From: Gynuella sunshinyii YC6258
GTDB lineage: Bacteria; Pseudomonadota; Gammaproteobacteria; Pseudomonadales; Natronospirillaceae
Assembly: GCF_000940805.1 (NCBI RefSeq)
Contig: NZ_CP007142.1
Location: 2,332,593-2,396,592 of the forward strand
Reading direction: 5' to 3'
Length of the DNA: 64,000 bases
The notes below the pieces were generated by a model. That model saw only the letters and a list, made by a program, of their open reading frames with translations, ran no database searches and was not told the DNA's origin. Below, in pieces: positions 8,214 to 17,786 of this stretch. A program made the translations under genes and the position numbers. How positions within the stretch are numbered: position 1 is the first letter of the stretch; each line of letters starts with the position of its first letter.

Positions 8214-8553
8214 GATTGTTCGGGCTGGCCGAACAGCAACTGAATCAGGTGTATGGGGAGGTGGAAGCGGTCCGGCTCTGGTGGGTGAAGCCCGTCTCGT
8301 AGCGAGCATGCCTCGCTAAGGGCTGAACGACCGGCCACGGGTGAAGCAGAGACAAACAAAGCACTGCTTTGTTCCGCTAAACGCGAAGGCAAGGATGCCG
8401 AAGCCGGGCAGACAGCTGTACAGGCATGTACAGCGCATCTGGCCGGGCTGGAATATACCACCATGGAAGGTATTGGGATGGATCGTTGAACGGAACAGCC
8501 CCGGTTTTACCGGGGCCGATCTATTATTGGAGTGGGTGTCCCATTAACTTTTT
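8214..8553. other. Intergenic stretch with several strong hairpins
   Basis: No gene is convincing in these 340 bases. Three palindromic elements stand out: AACAAAGCA/TGCTTTGTT at 8355-8373, GCTGTAC-AGGCAT-GTACAGC at 8415-8434, and GCCCCGG-TTTTA-CCGGGGC at 8498-8516. The last may be a terminator for the rightward operon although no T-tract follows. The composition is GC-richer than the ankyrin gene that begins beyond it. Confidence 0.5.
8498..8516 (+). terminator. Hairpin, possible terminator between the propeller operon and the ankyrin gene
   Basis: A 7-bp perfect GC-rich stem (GCCCCGG/CCGGGGC) with a TTTTA loop lies between two convergent genes. A proper U-tract is missing on both strands, so intrinsic termination is only a possibility. 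Confidence 0.35.
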
Positions 8554-8946
8554 TTAAAAGGTCATTCTATATCCATTAGTTCTTAGAATACTTAATATGG
8601 ATTCATTTTCCGTAAAAGCAGCCAGATCCATGGCCGAGTCGCCATGATTATTCAATAAATCTTCTGCCTTATTGCTTATTAGTATTCTTACCGCATCTAT
8701 ATTACCTTGTTCAACCGCATACATAAGAGCGGTATATCCTTCTTCGCCTTGAAGATTTATATTTGATCCATTCTTTAATAAACAATCGATATAATCAGAG
8801 TTTCCCCATACTGAAACTATATGCAAAGGCGTATCGCCTCCGAGGCGTTTTGAATCAACGGAAGTTATCGGTTTTTCACCAAAAGCACCCGATGCCTCTA
8901 TTTCTCTAAAAATTTTTGTAAGTTTTTCATTGGCAATCTGGTTCAT
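8554..8946 (-). CDS. Ankyrin-repeat protein, candidate immunity protein of the Rhs tail
   Basis: The 130-residue protein has no signal peptide and contains two to three ankyrin repeats (GDTPLHIVSVWGNSDYIDCLL, then GYTALMYAVEQGNIDAVRILI, then GDSAMDLAAFTENESILSIL). It starts inside the last codons of the Rhs C-half gene (overlap about 20 bases; a GTG at 8952 with GAGAG 4 bases upstream is an alternative start). Position immediately after the variable tail of an Rhs gene is where immunity genes of polymorphic toxins sit, and ankyrin-repeat immunity proteins are known in such systems. The gene is visibly AT-richer than the Rhs repeat region, as expected for an exchangeable toxin-immunity cassette. 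The immunity role is inferred. Confidence 0.75.
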   Translation of the reverse strand: MNQIANEKLTKIFREIEASGAFGEKPITSVDSKRLGGDTPLHIVSVWGNSDYIDCLLKNGSNINLQGEEGYTALMYAVEQGNIDAVRILISNKAEDLLNNHGDSAMDLAAFTENESILSILRTNGYRMTF

Positions 8947-11875
8947 GACCACAATTCTCTCTTACCGCCTCTTTAGCTTTTTCAATATTTCTTTTTACTT
9001 GATTAATTTGTTCATCATATTCACCACCAATTAAATCCCGATAAGATTGACGAATATTTAAGCAGCTCTGCCATCTTTTGAGATTTGCTTTTGCAAACTC
9101 GCACGGGTCTGTCACATTAGGCACGTTGTCACAAATTTGATGTACTTGTCTATGGGCAGCAATTCTCTCTTTTTGCCGTTGCTTCTCTCGGGCTCTTTCA
9201 ATTGCTTTGCTTGTGGCATCGCTATCCCCAGCTATAGACCAATTTGGCTCAGTCAAGAATTCAGGTGCACTATTAGTAGAAGATGAAGACGATGAGTTAC
9301 TGCCATGATGAGTCGTTGGTAACCTATTCTGATCAAAATACAAATCATACTGACTGCCATAACCACTGATACCACCATGCCCATTGGCAGCTGCACCGCC
9401 GGTCATGATGTCATAATAAGTGGCGGTGGCCTGCCCAAATGCACCTCTTAAACCATTTGGATCCACATAACTCAGCGGATTTCCATTGACGTATCCGTAA
9501 GTGTTGAGTCCACCACCGAGCCCTATCGGATCACTCTGAAGATAACGCCCAATACTCGGGTCGTAGGTTCTGTTCCAGTTATCACTATAGCCCGTCTCTG
9601 GGTCTCGCATTTGCCCCGGGAATCCTTTGAGCTGGGTAATCCCTGTTGTGATCTCTTCGGATATTTCCCCGAACGGCGTGGTCTGGATTTCCCAGACTTT
9701 GTTCTGATCTTGGTCAGTTAATATTCTGGGAGTATTGAGGTGATCATTGTGCACGTAATACAAACGATTGCCACTGACTTTCATGGCGATGGCCTGCTCT
9801 CCCAGGTACAGGTATTCCCGGATCGGAGTCCCGTTTTCGTCGGTTTCGGCGATCAGGTGACCGGCTAGGTCGTAGTGGTATAACGTGGTGCTGACTACGG
9901 TACCGGTGTTGTCTGTGAGGATTTTACGGACACGCTGACCCTGTGGGTTGTAGGTGTAGTCGGCCTGCACACCGGTATCGCTGTTGTCGATGTGCTGGAG
10001 ACGCTGGTCGTTGCCGTATACCAGGTTCAATGTGCGGGTGTTGTTTTGGTCCTGCAGCAGCTGTCCGCTTTCGCTGTACTGGAAATTGCGGCTGTCGCTG
10101 TGCGTGCTGTTGGCGCTGCTGTCCGTCGTGGTGCTGTCCACCTTTAGCAGTTGATTGGCTTGTTCGGCGTAGGTGTAGGTTTCGGTGGTCAGCTGACTGC
10201 TTTGGTTGATCAAGCGTTCGGTGCGGTTGCCCACTGCGTCGTAGCGGTATTGGTAGTCACCGTAAGGGCCGTTGGCATCAATCAAGCGGTTCAGGCCATC
10301 GTAGCTGAAGCTCTGATCCAGGGTACTGTCGGTGAGGTTCTGGATTTGTTCGATGTTGCTGTTGAGGTCGTAGTGATAGACCCAGTCCTGTACGCGGCTG
10401 CTCAGGTCGGTCAGGCGGTAGTCGAGGTCGTAGGTGTAACTCTGCTGAATACCGTTGCCGTAGGTAAAGCCGGTCGCAGGACCGAATGGCAGGTAGGTCA
10501 GGTCACGGATCAGGGGTTGGGCAACAGCGTTTTGGTTGGCTTGCCAGGTGATGTGCTGTAGTTGTCCCTGGTCATTGTACTCGTAGTTCAATACGGTACC
10601 CGTTGGGTAGGTGAGCCGAGTGAGTTGGCCTTGGGCGTTGTAAGCATAATGGGTATGACGCTCGGTATAGTGGTTATCGGCGTCATACATACGAACGGTT
10701 TGGCGAGTGACCTGGCCCAGGGAGTTGTAGCGGTAATACAGCCGCACCGGATCCTGACGCATCATGTACAGTCGGCCGATGCCGTTGTAGTTGGCAACGT
10801 CGTAACTGTAATAGAGATGCTGGTTGGTTTCACCGCTGGTTTGGATATGGGTCGGACGGTTCAATGCATCATAGGTGTATTGAGTCACGGTTCCGTGTGC
10901 GTCGGTTTTCTGAATCAGGTTACCTGCATCATCGTAGGCAAAGGTGGTGGTACCGGTGTCCGGGCTGGTGAGTGTGGTCAGGTCACCAAAGCCGTTGTAT
11001 TGGTAGCGAGTAACTAGGCCTCTTGGGTCGGTGACCGAGGTGATGCGATCCTGGCTGTCATAGCTGAAGTAGGTGATGCCGCCCGCAGAATCGGTGATCT
11101 GTGTCAGACGATTGAGGGCATCGAACTGTTGGGTAGTGTCGGGGTTTTGTTTGGGGTCGGTGATGCGGGTATTGTTGTCGTTGGCATCATAACCGTATTG
11201 GGTGGTTTGTTGATCGGTTCCACCGATGCTCTGACGCAAACGGCTGAGTTCGTCAAAGGCCTGTTGATGCTGACGAACCAGAGTACCGGAGGCATCGTGA
11301 ATCTGGGTGGAGAGGACGTTGCCGGCGGCATCCAGGGTGTAGTCGATGCGTTCTCCATGGGCATTGCTGATCGCGATCAGACGATGGGCATCGTCGTAAT
11401 GATAGGACACCGTTGCGCCATTTGGGGCCGTTACCCGGGTCAGCGCGCCATAGCCGTTGTAGGTGTAGGTGGTGGTCAAATCCCCTTCTGGCCCTTCAAT
11501 CGTCCGGGTCAGGATTTTACCTTGCCAGTTGTAGCTCAAACGGGTCACCAGACCGTTGGCATCGGTGACAGTTTGGGGTCGGTTATTGGCATCAAAATCC
11601 GACAGGGTCACGGTGTGTCCCAACGCATTGGTCGTGCTTAACAGGCGGCCGGTGTCGAGATCATAGTCATAGGTGGTGATATCGGATACATCGGAGCGCG
11701 GACCATCGGTGCTGCTGATCAGACCCAGACTGTTGTAGGTATACGAGGTGGTGCGTTCGCTGGCCTGGGCAGTGAAGCTTAAAGTGCTGGCAAAGATCAA
11801 CGTACATAATGCCAGCATGGGCCGGGAGGATGGGCAACGGAGGTTCACGGGTTTCATAATCTGTTTCAGTGTCAT
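8927..11875 (-). CDS. Rhs C-terminal half: secreted YD-repeat protein with Rhs core and variable tail
   Basis: The 982-residue protein starts at an ATG preceded by AAGGA 8 bases upstream (an in-frame TTG at 11896 is less likely). A signal peptide ends near FTAQASE (about residue 39). From there YD repeats run at once ([18 protein letters not shown]) to about residue 700; there is no DUF6531-type N-terminal domain. The Rhs-associated core follows ([42 protein letters not shown]) and ends with DPNGL at about residue 809, the usual self-cleavage site. The remaining 173 residues are a tail with a Gly/Ser-rich linker, a charged helical segment and six cysteines; its activity is not recognisable. 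It is the third gene of a leftward operon (13 bases after the previous stop) and overlaps the ankyrin gene. Confidence 0.9.
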   Translation of the reverse strand: MTLKQIMKPVNLRCPSSRPMLALCTLIFASTLSFTAQASERTTSYTYNSLGLISSTDGPRSDVSDITTYDYDLDTGRLLSTTNALGHTVTLSDFDANNRPQTVTDANGLVTRLSYNWQGKILTRTIEGPEGDLTTTYTYNGYGALTRVTAPNGATVSYHYDDAHRLIAISNAHGERIDYTLDAAGNVLSTQIHDASGTLVRQHQQAFDELSRLRQSIGGTDQQTTQYGYDANDNNTRITDPKQNPDTTQQFDALNRLTQITDSAGGITYFSYDSQDRITSVTDPRGLVTRYQYNGFGDLTTLTSPDTGTTTFAYDDAGNLIQKTDAHGTVTQYTYDALNRPTHIQTSGETNQHLYYSYDVANYNGIGRLYMMRQDPVRLYYRYNSLGQVTRQTVRMYDADNHYTERHTHYAYNAQGQLTRLTYPTGTVLNYEYNDQGQLQHITWQANQNAVAQPLIRDLTYLPFGPATGFTYGNGIQQSYTYDLDYRLTDLSSRVQDWVYHYDLNSNIEQIQNLTDSTLDQSFSYDGLNRLIDANGPYGDYQYRYDAVGNRTERLINQSSQLTTETYTYAEQANQLLKVDSTTTDSSANSTHSDSRNFQYSESGQLLQDQNNTRTLNLVYGNDQRLQHIDNSDTGVQADYTYNPQGQRVRKILTDNTGTVVSTTLYHYDLAGHLIAETDENGTPIREYLYLGEQAIAMKVSGNRLYYVHNDHLNTPRILTDQDQNKVWEIQTTPFGEISEEITTGITQLKGFPGQMRDPETGYSDNWNRTYDPSIGRYLQSDPIGLGGGLNTYGYVNGNPLSYVDPNGLRGAFGQATATYYDIMTGGAAANGHGGISGYGSQYDLYFDQNRLPTTHHGSNSSSSSSTNSAPEFLTEPNWSIAGDSDATSKAIERAREKQRQKERIAAHRQVHQICDNVPNVTDPCEFAKANLKRWQSCLNIRQSYRDLIGGEYDEQINQVKRNIEKAKEAVRENCGHEPDCQ

Positions 11876-11888
11876 GAGGCAATTCCTT

Positions 11889-13802
11889 TTATTCAACCGG
11901 AGTGACGGTCTGGCTCAGTAAACGGCCAGCGTTGTCGTAGTTGTAAGTAATGGTTTGATCGGGATAGTGGATACTCAGTGGTCGGCGCAAGGTGGTATCC
12001 CAGGTCGTGGTGATGATCCGCTGCTGATCAGTGCCGGCGGCTTCAGTGCGCTGCACTTCCAGGTTACGGCTGTCGTACTGGTATTGAGTGATCACGCCAT
12101 TGACGTTTTTCTCAATGACATTGCCATCATCATCATAGTTGAAACGGGTGTTGCTTTGCAGACATTGGCTGGTGGGTTCGCCGGTCACGCTGGCCAATCG
12201 GTTGACATCATTGAACGTTGCAAAACGATAGGTCGCCTGTTTGCCCAATGCGTTGGTAATCACTCGGGTATCATCATCCGGATACTCAATGGAGACTTGT
12301 TCGGCGGCATTGGCGAGTTGGCTGAGTACGGCACGGCCACGGTTGTCATATTCAAAATGCGCATAGAGTGAACGGGTACCATCCTGCACATCATACATGT
12401 CGGTTAAACTGGCCGGCCAGCGGCCGTCGTTGTATTGGAATTCACGGCTGGATGTCGATTCTGTCGTGTACGGTTGTGACAGGCGGGTGATGACATAATA
12501 ATGCTGGTCACTGCTATACGATTCTGACCAACCGATATCCACATGACGGCCGGCATTATCCGATACCTGGGTCACATGAGATCGACCAGTGGGGCCATTT
12601 GTGTATGGTGCATACAGTGAAAATGTCCGGTAATAGGTATAAGTGAGATCCAGATAACCACCGAGTGAATGCGTAATCCGCGTTAATTGGTCATCATCGT
12701 TGTATGTCAACTCATGATAAACACCATTAGCATTGGTGACTCGACGTAAACGACCGCGCTCATCGAAGGTTTTTTGGAGTCCATTGCTGATTTTCAGCAC
12801 ATGACCACTATAGCCATAGATCGTCTCATCCAACGTAGTCAGTGATAATCTTGGGTAAATAGCATTATGCCCGGATGTATCGAATTCAATGTTCTCGCCA
12901 TCACTGCGTAACCAGGTGAACACACCATCTGATCTAGGGACCAACGCTTCATCATAGTTGTGGCGCCAATACCGTAACACATCACCCCGGTAGGGTTCGG
13001 AAATGGCTTCTTCTGTTTTTAGAATCCCCCAATTGTTATATTTTTTTGCATCAGTACTATCACTAGTACCAATCAGTGGAATCTGATCCGCAACGTAATA
13101 ATCCACAATACGGTCCTCTGTGTCCGTAAACTTCATCGCATAATCATCGGAAGCAACCAATGGCCGTCGGCCACCAAGGACTGTTTTTTCAGTGTTCTGG
13201 AAGTTGTTGTAGTGAAACGTCAGCTCAATAGGGAATACCGTACCAACGGACATGACTGACTCGTGGCGGTATTTTGAGCCATCCACAAAATCAACGGGAT
13301 TAGCACTTTGGGTGCAACTGTTGTGCTCGGCAGGTTCTGATTCGCAACGTTTTAAAGTTGGGTTCCACGTATCACCTACTTTGCAAATGGCTTCGCACAT
13401 CTTCGAGGTACGGTTGTATTTGTAGGGTGAAGGACAGTATTGTGAGATGCTGAAGGCCATTAAAGCATATATAGATCTCGGTGGGTCATTAAAAGAATAA
13501 TTACCACCCCATGCCCATATCATGCCTGGCTCAACGCCAGGCACACTAAGGAGAGCCTGAACCCTTTCATCGTCAGATGCCAAATCTATAATACCACCAT
13601 AAAAAAAAATGCATATGTTCTCACCCAATGACCTATCACAGGCTTCTTCTCCATCCACCCAATTTTCTGTATGTTCCGCCCAATAATAGTGACTACCACC
13701 AGCATCCTCATAGAGTAAAATCAGCACTGCCTGAGCGGACACCGAGGTCGCAATAATGCTGATTGCAATCATGAGTCGAGATAAATAGTTTTTCCATATC
13801 AT
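11889..13802 (-). CDS. Rhs N-terminal half B: secreted DUF6531/YD-repeat protein ending before the core
   Basis: The 637-residue protein has a signal peptide (cleavage near VSAQA, about residue 25), a non-Rhs N-terminal region to about 165 containing a WVDGEEACDR segment, then a DUF6531-like entry (NPVDFVDGSKYRHE) and YD repeats from about 345 to the end. It stops at RLLSQTVTPVE, with no Rhs core, cleavage motif or tail. The stop falls at the same place in the repeat pattern as in the upstream paralogue, and the next gene begins with the repeat that should follow. AAGGAG lies 8 bases before the ATG. It is 18 bases downstream of half A. Either this is a working subunit of a split Rhs shell or a remnant of a duplicated Rhs gene; the intact signal peptide and ribosome site favour the former. 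Confidence 0.85.
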   Translation of the reverse strand: MIWKNYLSRLMIAISIIATSVSAQAVLILLYEDAGGSHYYWAEHTENWVDGEEACDRSLGENICIFFYGGIIDLASDDERVQALLSVPGVEPGMIWAWGGNYSFNDPPRSIYALMAFSISQYCPSPYKYNRTSKMCEAICKVGDTWNPTLKRCESEPAEHNSCTQSANPVDFVDGSKYRHESVMSVGTVFPIELTFHYNNFQNTEKTVLGGRRPLVASDDYAMKFTDTEDRIVDYYVADQIPLIGTSDSTDAKKYNNWGILKTEEAISEPYRGDVLRYWRHNYDEALVPRSDGVFTWLRSDGENIEFDTSGHNAIYPRLSLTTLDETIYGYSGHVLKISNGLQKTFDERGRLRRVTNANGVYHELTYNDDDQLTRITHSLGGYLDLTYTYYRTFSLYAPYTNGPTGRSHVTQVSDNAGRHVDIGWSESYSSDQHYYVITRLSQPYTTESTSSREFQYNDGRWPASLTDMYDVQDGTRSLYAHFEYDNRGRAVLSQLANAAEQVSIEYPDDDTRVITNALGKQATYRFATFNDVNRLASVTGEPTSQCLQSNTRFNYDDDGNVIEKNVNGVITQYQYDSRNLEVQRTEAAGTDQQRIITTTWDTTLRRPLSIHYPDQTITYNYDNAGRLLSQTVTPVE

Positions 13803-13820
13803 AGATACTTCTCCTTAACA

Positions 13821-15581
13821 TTATTTTATTGGCGTGATTGTCTGGCTCTGCAACAACCCATTATCACCATAACGATACGTCGTCACCGTAGTATCCGTAG
13901 TCTCGGTCAGGATCTGGTCCAGATCAGTGTCCCAAGTGTAGGTGGTGGTTCTCGCCTGTGCGGTACCACTGGCGTCCGTTTGGCTGAGTTTGCGGCCATC
14001 GCTGTCATAAGAGTAGGTAGTGACCTGACCCCCAAGATTTTCATGACTCACTAATAAACCCGCATCGTTGTAGCTCCAGGTTTCAGTACCCAGGGTACAG
14101 TCATCACAGACTTGTATCGTGCGACTGGTGAGTCGGTAAGCACCGCGAAACTGGCCATAGGTGTAGCCTTCTTCCCGATAGGCATTCGTTTCCACATCAC
14201 GGTAGAACCGGACGATGGCCTGTCCGTCTTCGGGATAACTGATCACGACACGGTTCGTGCCCTGGGCATGTTCGGTCTGAATCCCCCGGCCGTTGTCGTC
14301 ATACGCAAAGGACGCAAACGACACACCCTGCTCATCGATGATACCGGTGAGATGGGCCGGAAAATCAGGGTTTGCATATACATAGGTTTTACGGGGGTTA
14401 TCTGTGAGGTCATTTGGGGTGTCATCAGGGTAGATAACATCGGTGAGGTTCCCGAGAGTGTCGTACTGATAGTGAATCGAGACTCCTGCCTGATCGGTCA
14501 GCTGGACCAATCGGTCATTGCTGTCGTAACTAAACTGCAGGTAGGCACCAAAGCGGTTGCGAATGCGACTAACCAGACCACGGCTGTTATAGCTGTAGAT
14601 ATAACGCTGGATGTGATGCTGCTGGGTGGCTTCGGCCTGACCGCTGCTGTTAAGCGAATAGGTTTTGCCCCGCAAGACAACCACCCGACCGCCGTCACTG
14701 TTATCAGACAAACTGATGGGCCACAGGTTGGGATTGGATGACCAAGCGCTGGTCGCGGTTTTGCGATAGAACACCCGGCGCACCCAATGGCCGATGGAAA
14801 ACACACCGACCTGGGAGTCATCAGCAAAGGTTTGCAGGGAAAATGCCGGCAACCCCGCATTGAGCCAGCTGCCACCGGACGATAACGGATCGGTGGTATC
14901 GGATGTCACCGAGTCTGACTCGGTGGCAGGCATGGGAGAATGATACACCCGGGTATAACTCAGTGGATCGGTACCACTGCTCTGATAGTCGGTATCAATT
15001 TGTACTTTTTGGCCGGTGGCACAATCGATGGGATTACCAACCTGGGTTTTGCCTGAAGAAGAAGGTGAACCTGAGCAGCTGTTGCGTTCATTGTAAGGAA
15101 CAGGATCGCATTGCAGACCCTGGTTGTTAGCCGGGTATTTATACAGATAGGCAATATTGCTACTCCACTCTATGGACGTGTTGACGTCCATGGGGATGCA
15201 TTCGCCGTTGGTGAGGTTTTCGTTGCAAGAGCAAGGCGAGAACCAGTAATCGATTCCATGGGCTCTATAGCCTTGCGAAAAACGCGTACCGTATTGCGTC
15301 AGTTCATCATAGTGAATACCACAATAAGCGTAGCTATAAATAACATTGCCGACAGGAACACGATCATTAATTTTTATTTCGATATAGACGTTATCAAAAT
15401 ATGTGGGAGGCTCCCATATCGTATTCTTATACCATTCACACGCAGCCTCTGCAGTATCAAATACAGGGTACTCAGGGGGCTTATAACCTGTCATCTCAAA
15501 GTAGTAACTATTTGCATTCAACTGTGAAGAAAGCACCAATCCTATAAACAACATGGTATGCAAAAAAAAGTTTGATGACAC
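13821..15581 (-). CDS. Rhs N-terminal half A: secreted DUF6531/YD-repeat protein ending before the core
   Basis: The start is taken as the GTG at 15581, which has GGAGG 6 bases upstream; an in-frame GTG at 15599 lies before that ribosome site. The 586-residue protein has a signal peptide (cleavage near SQLNANS), a cysteine-containing N-terminal region to about 170 (SPCSCNENLTNGECIPMD), the DUF6531 entry GNPIDCATGQKVQIDTDYQ near 185 and YD repeats to the end (LLQSQTITPIK). Like half B it lacks the core and tail. It is the first long gene of the operon A-B-C-ankyrin. The repeat region resembles B only moderately, so A and B are old paralogues, not a recent duplication. Confidence 0.85.
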   Translation of the reverse strand: MSSNFFLHTMLFIGLVLSSQLNANSYYFEMTGYKPPEYPVFDTAEAACEWYKNTIWEPPTYFDNVYIEIKINDRVPVGNVIYSYAYCGIHYDELTQYGTRFSQGYRAHGIDYWFSPCSCNENLTNGECIPMDVNTSIEWSSNIAYLYKYPANNQGLQCDPVPYNERNSCSGSPSSSGKTQVGNPIDCATGQKVQIDTDYQSSGTDPLSYTRVYHSPMPATESDSVTSDTTDPLSSGGSWLNAGLPAFSLQTFADDSQVGVFSIGHWVRRVFYRKTATSAWSSNPNLWPISLSDNSDGGRVVVLRGKTYSLNSSGQAEATQQHHIQRYIYSYNSRGLVSRIRNRFGAYLQFSYDSNDRLVQLTDQAGVSIHYQYDTLGNLTDVIYPDDTPNDLTDNPRKTYVYANPDFPAHLTGIIDEQGVSFASFAYDDNGRGIQTEHAQGTNRVVISYPEDGQAIVRFYRDVETNAYREEGYTYGQFRGAYRLTSRTIQVCDDCTLGTETWSYNDAGLLVSHENLGGQVTTYSYDSDGRKLSQTDASGTAQARTTTYTWDTDLDQILTETTDTTVTTYRYGDNGLLQSQTITPIK

Positions 15582-16569
15582 GACACCCCTCCCAGGCACA
15601 GATACTTAATAAAGCAGCATTCCTTTTAATCAGAATGGTTATCCCAGTTCAGCACAAGAAACCAACAAAACAATGGTTAAAAAACAGCTGAAATGAATTA
15701 CTTGAACCAGCAAAAAAGAACGATGATAGAAGACGGCAAGTACTCTACTAAGCAGCAGAAAGTTGTCAAGAAAATACCAGAGAAGGCTTCCTGGGATTAA
15801 AAAACCACTGACCAAAATCAACCGGGCCATGAACATCGGCCAATATCGACTCATCCTAAAGAATTAGAAATAAATCATAAACAAACTGCCTACCTGAGTA
15901 GTAGCAGTGTGTCATTCAAGATACCAAAAAAAAACATTCCGGCCTTCCTGGCAATTACATAGATCAGATAACCGTCGCACTACCAAAAAACCAATGCCAA
16001 GCCTATCCTGACATAAGACACAAAGTTACCATGACAAATCTAACACTTACTAAACCAGAAAATACCACCCCACCTTTTCCAATCTACAACACAATCAGAG
16101 TATCAAACTGGCCGAAACAATCATTGTCATCGAACAATCAAATCAATGATCCCAACCAGGTTTACCTGCAAGTAAAGGCCAGAACACCACAGCCAATAAC
16201 CTTCACCATATCTGACGAAATGGAAATCAGCCGCACACCCAGGTGATCAATATAACGATCGATAGCCGGTATCCGGAAAACCATTAAGGAACCATCTGAA
16301 AAATGGCCTATTTTCGCGCAGGATGTTGTCAGCCCCAGTCTCACATCCTCATTTATGCCAGTAAACTGCGGTGTTGCGAGTGGTGCTTCCTCGCCTGCAT
16401 CAAAACTATTCCTATTTTTCAGAGGTCCCTTAACCCATCAGCAACCAGCACCAGCTGTAAAAAAATAAAAAGACTGCGTCCCACATTGAACCCGGAAAAA
16501 TGTCAGGCTGTATGCTTAAAAAGCGCTTAGAAAATCACCTGTAAAACACTACCAAGGCGATTTCCTGCT
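15582..16569. other. AT-rich gene-poor stretch upstream of the Rhs operon
   Basis: About 1 kb without a recognisable gene. It should contain the promoter of the leftward Rhs operon. A 71-codon minus-strand frame at 15639-15854 encodes two hydrophobic segments, but its ribosome site (AGG directly abutting the ATG) is poor. Other short frames, such as 16031-16246 on the plus strand, show no family features. Base composition differs clearly from the core genes to the right, consistent with acquired or decayed DNA. Confidence 0.5.
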
Positions 16570-17415
16570 TTAATTTTGAAGAGATATCCGGGATAGCAAA
16601 GTTGCCATGGAATCCAGATTACGCCCAAACTGATTAATGGCAAAATGGTGGGTATATCGATCACCAAACCCATACTTCAGAAAACCGGACAGAGTGGCTG
16701 TAGCACTCAGGTCGATAAACGCATATCGCTCAGGGTTCGGAAAGCTGTTTGCCACCATGGTTTGAAATTGCGCTTCTCCACGTGGAATTCGCCAGAGATA
16801 TTCATCAGCAGCATCCAGCACATGATCACCCACAACACCCCCCAACGCACAGGAATAGAGTGGAATCTGCGGCTTTGCAAGGCGAACACTCCGGCAGATG
16901 TTTCTGAATTCACTCTCTGCCGGATCAATGGCACTGGAATGAAAGCCATAACGAACCGGTAACTGAACTGAAAAGACCGAGGCGCTGTTCAAAGCCGTCA
17001 GCACCCGTTGCAAATCATCTGCAAGGCCACTGACAAAGAACGATTTGTCATAGTTGATACCACCCAGCGTGGCACGAAAAAAAATGTCCGGGCGTTTTCG
17101 ATACAGCTCGGGGGAATCCATCACAGTGATCATGCTCCCCTCTGCACAGGTTTGTTTGAGAATCTGTGCCTGCTGGACGACCAGCCCCAAACCATCTTCA
17201 AGAGCAAGCATGCCGGCAATGGTCGCAGCGATATATTCCCCCAGACTGTGCCCGAGCACACCGGCGGGGCGATATCCCTGATCAATCAAAACCTGCGCCA
17301 GACTATAGCCCAGGCAAAACAGCGCCGGATGGGTCCACTCAACCGCAAGTTTTTGGGTGTCCTTTTTATTCTCACTGTATGGTGCAACGCACCACTGGGC
17401 CGCACGTGTGCGGAC
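16570..17415 (-). pseudogene. 5'-truncated polyketide-synthase-type acyltransferase domain
   Basis: The open frame codes for most of an FabD/PKS acyltransferase: THPALFCLGYSLAQ leads into the nucleophile motif GHSLGEY, and the later YGFHSSAIDP holds the partner histidine; the C-terminal small-subdomain region is also present. The N-terminal part with the usual GQG(S)Q oxyanion motif is missing. The frame is open upstream only to an in-frame TAG at 17416-17418 and contains no ATG start, only a TTG at 17289 that would cut the domain deeper. Similarity fades at a CCGCAC-GT-GTGCGG hairpin (17400-17413), which may mark the break. No ketosynthase or carrier-protein sequence is nearby. Most likely a remnant of a polyketide or trans-AT gene; residual expression cannot be excluded because the catalytic pair is intact. 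Confidence 0.7.
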
Positions 17416-17501
17416 CTATGGGGGATCACAACCCCGGCAGAAGGTAGACAACCCCTAGCCTGGCGCCTTGGTTTGCGCTTTTCTTTGCACATGGATAGGT
17501 A

Positions 17502-17786
17502 CTACAGTCTCTCGTCAGCATCTTGTCGGCCAAGCACACGTATGATCTCAACCACTTCGTCGTTCAGCCTGTAATAGATGCTATCCACGCCGCAGACGCT
17601 GCGTCGATAGCCTTCGCGGATATGGTCAACAGCCTGGTATTGATAAGGCGCTTCGGCAATGTCATCAAAGCGCTGGAACAATGCTTCATAGTAGCGCTCG
17701 GCTTTATGTTCACCAAACTCTTCCACACCGCGCCAGTAGATTCGAGCCAGATCCATTTTGGCGTCATTGCTGAGCCTATACCGCAT
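17502..17786 (-). CDS. parE: ParE/RelE-superfamily toxin
   Basis: The 94-residue protein (MRYRLSNDAKMDLARIYWRG...) matches the ParE family: alpha-helical N-terminus, GEHKAERYYEALFQRFDDIA, the central REGYRRSVCGVDSIYYRL strand region and EIIRVLGRQD at the end. ParE proteins poison DNA gyrase, whereas RelE relatives cleave mRNA; the sequence favours ParE. The ATG at 17786 overlaps the last codons of the antitoxin gene by 11 bases, the usual antitoxin-first coupled layout. An in-frame GTG at 17801 is an alternative start. It is intact and may act to stabilise the surrounding island. Confidence 0.9.
   Translation of the reverse strand: MRYRLSNDAKMDLARIYWRGVEEFGEHKAERYYEALFQRFDDIAEAPYQYQAVDHIREGYRRSVCGVDSIYYRLNDEVVEIIRVLGRQDADERL

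Noticed and set aside
9943-11641. Several long rightward open frames (88-170 codons) inside the Rhs C-half gene
   Set aside because: They are antisense shadows created by the biased codon use of the YD repeats; repetitive Val/Gly-rich translations, no ribosome sites, no family features.
16031-16246. Rightward 71-codon frame in the AT-rich stretch
   Set aside because: Preceded by no ribosome site, composition-driven Thr/Pro/Asn-rich translation, no homology cue.
17286-17492. Leftward 68-codon frame upstream of the acyltransferase fragment
   Set aside because: It is in a different frame from the acyltransferase homology and its Arg/Pro-rich translation is a shadow of that fragment.
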